A stretch of DNA of 9,293 nt from Candidatus Aminicenantota bacterium (lineage in GTDB: Bacteria; Acidobacteriota; Aminicenantia; UBA2199). The stretch is from positions 1,159,652 to 1,168,944 of the forward strand of contig CP070627.1 in the NCBI GenBank assembly GCA_020355945.1, in the 5' to 3' direction. Numbering within the stretch: the stretch's first letter is position 1; each line of letters starts with the position of its first letter. Under the pieces are notes generated by a model. The model was not told the DNA's origin. It did no database searches and was given only the letters and a program-made list of their open reading frames with translations. Positions 9,001 through 9,293 of the stretch are shown piece by piece. Made by a program: the position numbers and the translations under genes.

Positions 9001-9293
9001 GGGCCGCATACCCCAAAGACAAGGTGATCCATCAATTATTTGCAGAACAGGTGGAACAGACCCCGGATAATATTGCTGTAATTGGCATGGACCATGAACC
9101 AGGGGCCATGGAGAAGCACTTAGAGGGAACAAGGGGGCTTGCCCCCTTGTATATTACTTACCGGGAATTAAATAAAAAGTCCAGTCAACTGGCCCATATA
9201 CTAATAGAAAAAGGCGTCAAGCCTGATACGATTGTAGGAATTATGATAGATCGTTCCCCGCAGGCGATTATCGGGATTTTGGGAATACTGAAA
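1..9293 (+). CDS. Nonribosomal peptide synthetase, internal fragment, partial at both ends
   Basis: This multimodular megasynthase assembles a peptide by thiotemplate chemistry. A domains adenylate amino acids, T (PCP) domains carry them on phosphopantetheine, and C domains form the peptide bonds. The first full codon is at position 3 and the frame is open to the last base, giving 3097 codons without a stop; residue numbers used here equal position divided by 3. The order is A(partial)-T-C-A-T-C-A-T-C-A(partial). All core motifs are recognisable, including TSGSTGKPKG, (Y/L)GPTE, TGDLGR, GGHSL, RHESLRT, HHxxxDG and IGMFVNT. No start, ribosome binding site or stop lies in the window, so the true length and termini are unknown. 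There is no E, MT, KS, Cy or TE domain. Several intradomain loops are filled by short repeats that keep the frame. The protein is probably cytoplasmic, with no signal or membrane segment seen. The product is unknown. NRPS identity is certain; the organism and peptide are not. Confidence 0.98.
3..872 (+). other. Adenylation domain A1, C-terminal part, divergent subtype
   Basis: This domain activates an amino or related acid as an acyl-AMP and loads T1. The window begins after motif A4, so residues 235, 236 and 239 of the specificity code are missing. Visible motifs are A5 as GLGPTE at 243-260, where YGPTE is usual, A6 around 399-449 (GEIVYKSDYLALGYL), A7 as FRTGDLGRR from 513, A8 as GRKDSQVKVRGYRVELGEIE (567-626), and A10 as LTPSGKIDR with the catalytic Lys codon at 843. 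The visible code positions appear to be H (278), V (299), G (301), G (322), V (330), T (331) and K (517). The start of the fragment, YPFNIKQES followed by LWLRKERITIYHSIPT, also differs from A2 and A3. The domain looks active but is a distinct subfamily, so I do not predict a substrate. Unlike A2 and A3 it carries no obvious repeat insert. Confidence 0.93.
912..1133 (+). other. Peptidyl carrier domain T1
   Basis: This thiolation domain of about 74 residues carries the aminoacyl or peptidyl chain on phosphopantetheine. The attachment motif DSDFFELGGHSLKA has its Ser codon at 1014-1016 (residue 338). The helical ends match the family: EEILLETWKEIL at the start and LTEIFKTPTIRSLARYI at the end. 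The GGHSL form, rather than GGDSI, is typical of carriers that deliver directly to an LCL-type C domain without an epimerase, and C1 does follow directly. Confidence 0.95.
1424..1450 (+). repeat. 9-nt tandem repeat, three units, in C1 loop
   Basis: Three 9-nt units read cacagagga, cacagagaa and tacagaggg, encoding TED-TEN-TEG-like residues. The equivalent place in C2 (4658-4666) has a single unit, so C1 carries 18 nt more. A 9-nt unit keeps frame at any copy number. It directly abuts and overlaps the start of the 33-nt element. Confidence 0.85.
1446..1478 (+). repeat. 33-nt palindromic element, copy 1 (in C1)
   Basis: The core is a perfect inverted repeat: arm ACAAGGGGGC at 1452-1461, a 2-nt centre (tt), and arm GCCCCCTTGT at 1464-1473. 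It is flanked by gaggga on the left and atatt on the right. It is translated in frame as EGTRGLAPLYI. The 33 nt are identical to copy 3 at 9123-9155, although that copy lies in an A domain. The core has no stop codon in any of the six frames. Confidence 0.93.
2955..2982 (+). repeat. 7-nt tandem repeat (ggaattt), four units, in A2 loop
   Basis: The units are ggaatct once and ggaattt three times. They encode the stretch GIWNLEFGI just before motif A3. It is followed by a 5-bp inverted repeat (ccccc 2984-2988, ggggg 2993-2997). The loop holding it is about 40 residues in A2 against 23 in A3. Confidence 0.88.
3705..3736 (+). repeat. Palindrome with the same 9-bp arms, in A2 before motif A7
   Basis: Arm CAAGGGGGC is at 3705-3713 and GCCCCCTTG at 3728-3736, separated by a 14-nt loop that itself contains a t-run and an a-run. 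The arms equal the inner nine bases of the 33-nt element, but here the codons are caa-ggg-ggc instead of aca-agg-ggg, so another frame is used (QGGGF...EPPC). It lies in the variable loop between AEKF and YRTGD. Confidence 0.88.
4143..4364 (+). other. Peptidyl carrier domain T2
   Basis: This carrier domain belongs to the first complete module. The motif DDNFFRLGGHSLKA has its Ser codon at 4245-4247 (residue 1415). Arg replaces the usual Glu in FFELGG; this is a non-catalytic change. The downstream helix ends in FKMPTIRGLAGFI. Its start, KLVEIWSKILRTSIGIDD, is the short uninterrupted version of the sequence that carries a 30-nt insert in T3. Confidence 0.95.
4662..4694 (+). repeat. 33-nt palindromic element, copy 2 (in C2)
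   Basis: This copy sits at the same C-domain loop as copy 1 and differs at a few bases (cttgt for cttgc in the centre, tct for tat near the end). It is read as EGTRGLVPLSI. The remaining perfect arms are ACAAGGGG (4668-4675) and CCCCTTGT (4682-4689). It lies exactly 3216 nt from copy 1, which is 1072 codons. Confidence 0.93.
4701..4725 (+). repeat. 7-nt tandem repeat (gcagctc), three units plus partial, in C2 loop
   Basis: Three gcagctc units (4701-4721) are followed by a partial gcag. At the homologous site C1 reads gaccccgcag then caagcac, while C2 reads gaccctgcag, three ctcgcag units, then caagcac. The difference is exactly 21 nt, or 7 codons, so the frame is preserved only because three heptamers are present. 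Confidence 0.92.
4802..4837 (+). repeat. Paired short palindromes in C2 loop
   Basis: The first palindrome has arms gcccc (4805-4809) and ggggc (4814-4818). The second is a near-palindrome centred on ctag, cctctct (4822-4828) opposite agagggg (4829-4835), with one G-T pair. The encoded TPPLTGHSSLEG is absent from C1 and C3, whose loops between VGL/IGF and YIL/HIL are 7 residues against 19 here. Confidence 0.85.
5934..5957 (+). repeat. 9-nt repeat (tatatgacc), two units plus partial, in A3 N-terminal loop
   Basis: Two tatatgacc units and a partial third (tatat) encode YMTYMTYIS between AVVG and YRELN. The unit resembles the tatatgtcc-like unit at 6932-6976. The loop is 18 residues here, 7 in A2 and 25 in A4. 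Confidence 0.85.
6215..6243 (+). repeat. 8-nt tandem repeat (ttcccagc), three units plus partial, in A3 loop
   Basis: Three perfect ttcccagc units (6215-6238) plus ttccc encode a Ser-, Pro- and Phe-rich stretch (SQLPSFPAS) just before SLAYIIYTSG. The three 8-nt units total 24 nt, which keeps frame. This is the same loop that holds the ggaattt repeat in A2. Confidence 0.9.
6932..6976 (+). repeat. 9-nt tandem repeat, five units, in A3 before motif A7
   Basis: Three gtcccatac units are followed by two gtcctatat units, 45 nt in all. They encode the repetitive peptide SHT-SHT-SHT-SYM-SYI immediately before YKTGDLGRW. The site is the same loop that holds the long palindrome in A2. Confidence 0.93.
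7156..7168 (+). repeat. 13-nt perfect palindrome in A3 C-terminal subdomain
   Basis: Arms gtgggt (7156-7161) and acccac (7163-7168) surround a single c. It encodes part of GPGGSPTGWG between VVLDREE and KYLCAYIV. A2 has the shorter HEDKSGEK at this place, so this is probably another loop insert. Confidence 0.75.
7377..7628 (+). other. Peptidyl carrier domain T3 with 10-residue insert
   Basis: This carrier domain belongs to the second complete module. DDNFFELGGHSLKA has its Ser codon at 7509-7511 (residue 2503). It is ten codons longer than T2: between WSQI and LRTSLGIDD it has the extra residues LGRDALHASQ, encoded by a palindrome-bearing insert at 7428-7457. The insert falls in the loop after the first helix, ahead of the phosphopantetheine site. 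The remainder, through LKEIFKQPFIRGLSQCI, is normal. Confidence 0.94.
7428..7457 (+). repeat. 30-nt palindrome-bearing insert in T3
   Basis: Comparison with T2 (ata-ttg-cgt-aca-tct at 4191-4205) shows exactly ten extra codons here, between ata and ttg-cgt-aca-tct. The insert contains a perfect inverted repeat, arm gagacgcat (7435-7443) and arm atgcgtctc (7447-7455) with a tgc centre. It is translated as LGRDALHASQ. Confidence 0.93.
7671..8975 (+). other. Condensation domain C3, probable LCL type
   Basis: This domain condenses the chain on T3 with the amino acid loaded by the module that begins with A4. Motifs are ALSSAQQRLFIL (from 7680), RHESLRTLF (from 7824), MHHIVSDG with HHxxxDG at 8061-8081, YKDFSQWQ, IGMFVNTLPLR (from 8502) and RDASRNPLFDVMF near 8659-8697. 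At about 435 residues it is the shortest of the three C domains because it lacks the 33-nt palindromic element. Its loop runs directly from IEYY to DPAAGG, so it serves as a near-empty reference site for C1 and C2. That loop still holds a short cat-rich stretch (7944-7967). Confidence 0.95.
7944..7967 (+). repeat. Low-complexity cat-rich stretch in C3 loop
   Basis: An irregular run of catc and catt units encodes HPSSIIHH in the same C-domain loop that holds the 33-nt element in C1 and C2. An adjacent weak inverted repeat (tgaccc 7922-7927, gggtca 7937-7942) may be chance. Confidence 0.55.
9030..9293 (+). other. Adenylation domain A4, N-terminal part
   Basis: This is the start of the next module's amino acid activating domain. 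It begins with HQLFAEQVEQTPDNIAVIG, continues to ITYRELNKKSSQLAH (motif A1 region) and is cut by the window edge inside motif A2 (GILGILK). No specificity residues are visible. The loop between AV and ITYREL is 25 residues, against 7 in A2. The extra length includes a complete copy of the 33-nt palindromic element, translated as EGTRGLAPLYI exactly as in C1. Confidence 0.94.
9123..9155 (+). repeat. 33-nt palindromic element, copy 3 (in A4)
   Basis: This copy is identical over 33 nt to copy 1, with arm ACAAGGGGGC at 9129-9138 and arm GCCCCCTTGT at 9141-9150. It is read as EGTRGLAPLYI in the N-terminal loop of A4. The host domain is a different fold from the C domains that hold copies 1 and 2, so shared ancestry of the protein cannot explain it. 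A smaller palindrome (catgg 9086-9090, ccatg 9092-9096) lies just upstream. Confidence 0.94.

Overview
The whole window is the inside of one very large nonribosomal peptide synthetase (NRPS) gene on the + strand. One frame (codons beginning at position 3, 6, 9 and so on) stays open from the first to the last base. It gives 3097 codons with no start codon at the left edge and no stop at the right, so the gene runs off both ends. The minus-strand open frames are antisense shadows of it. I found no RNA gene, CRISPR array, promoter, intact transposon or second gene, and no intergenic stretch.

Domain order is: A1 (C-terminal part, 3-872), T1 (912-1133), C1 (1176-2528), A2 (2583-4115), T2 (4143-4364), C2 (4410-5798), A3 (5853-7349), T3 (7377-7628), C3 (7671-8975), A4 (9030-9293, cut off at motif A2). 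This is the end of one module, two complete C-A-T modules and the start of a fourth. All three carrier domains have the GGHSL phosphopantetheine motif and all three condensation domains have an intact HHxxxDG. No epimerase, methyltransferase, ketosynthase or thioesterase is present, so the visible part should extend a linear chain, probably of unepimerised residues. Tentative ten-residue specificity codes are DVTNFALVYK for A2 and DIFHLGMTFK for A3. A1 belongs to a divergent subtype (GLGPTE in place of YGPTE).

The most unusual layer is at the DNA level. The coding sequence carries many short palindromes and 7-, 8- or 9-nt tandem repeats, almost all in a few surface-loop positions within the domains, and all keep the frame open. 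A 33-nt element with a near-perfect palindromic core occurs three times, in two C domains and one A domain. A fourth palindrome with the same 9-bp arms sits in A2 and is read in a different frame. Comparing equivalent sites in the three modules shows filled and nearly empty versions, and in several cases gives an exact in-frame insertion length.

The base composition is moderate and there is no linked taxonomic marker. From memory, giant NRPS genes with repeat-filled loops resemble those in uncultured bacterial genomes such as Candidatus Aminicenantes. That assignment is an inference with low to moderate confidence.
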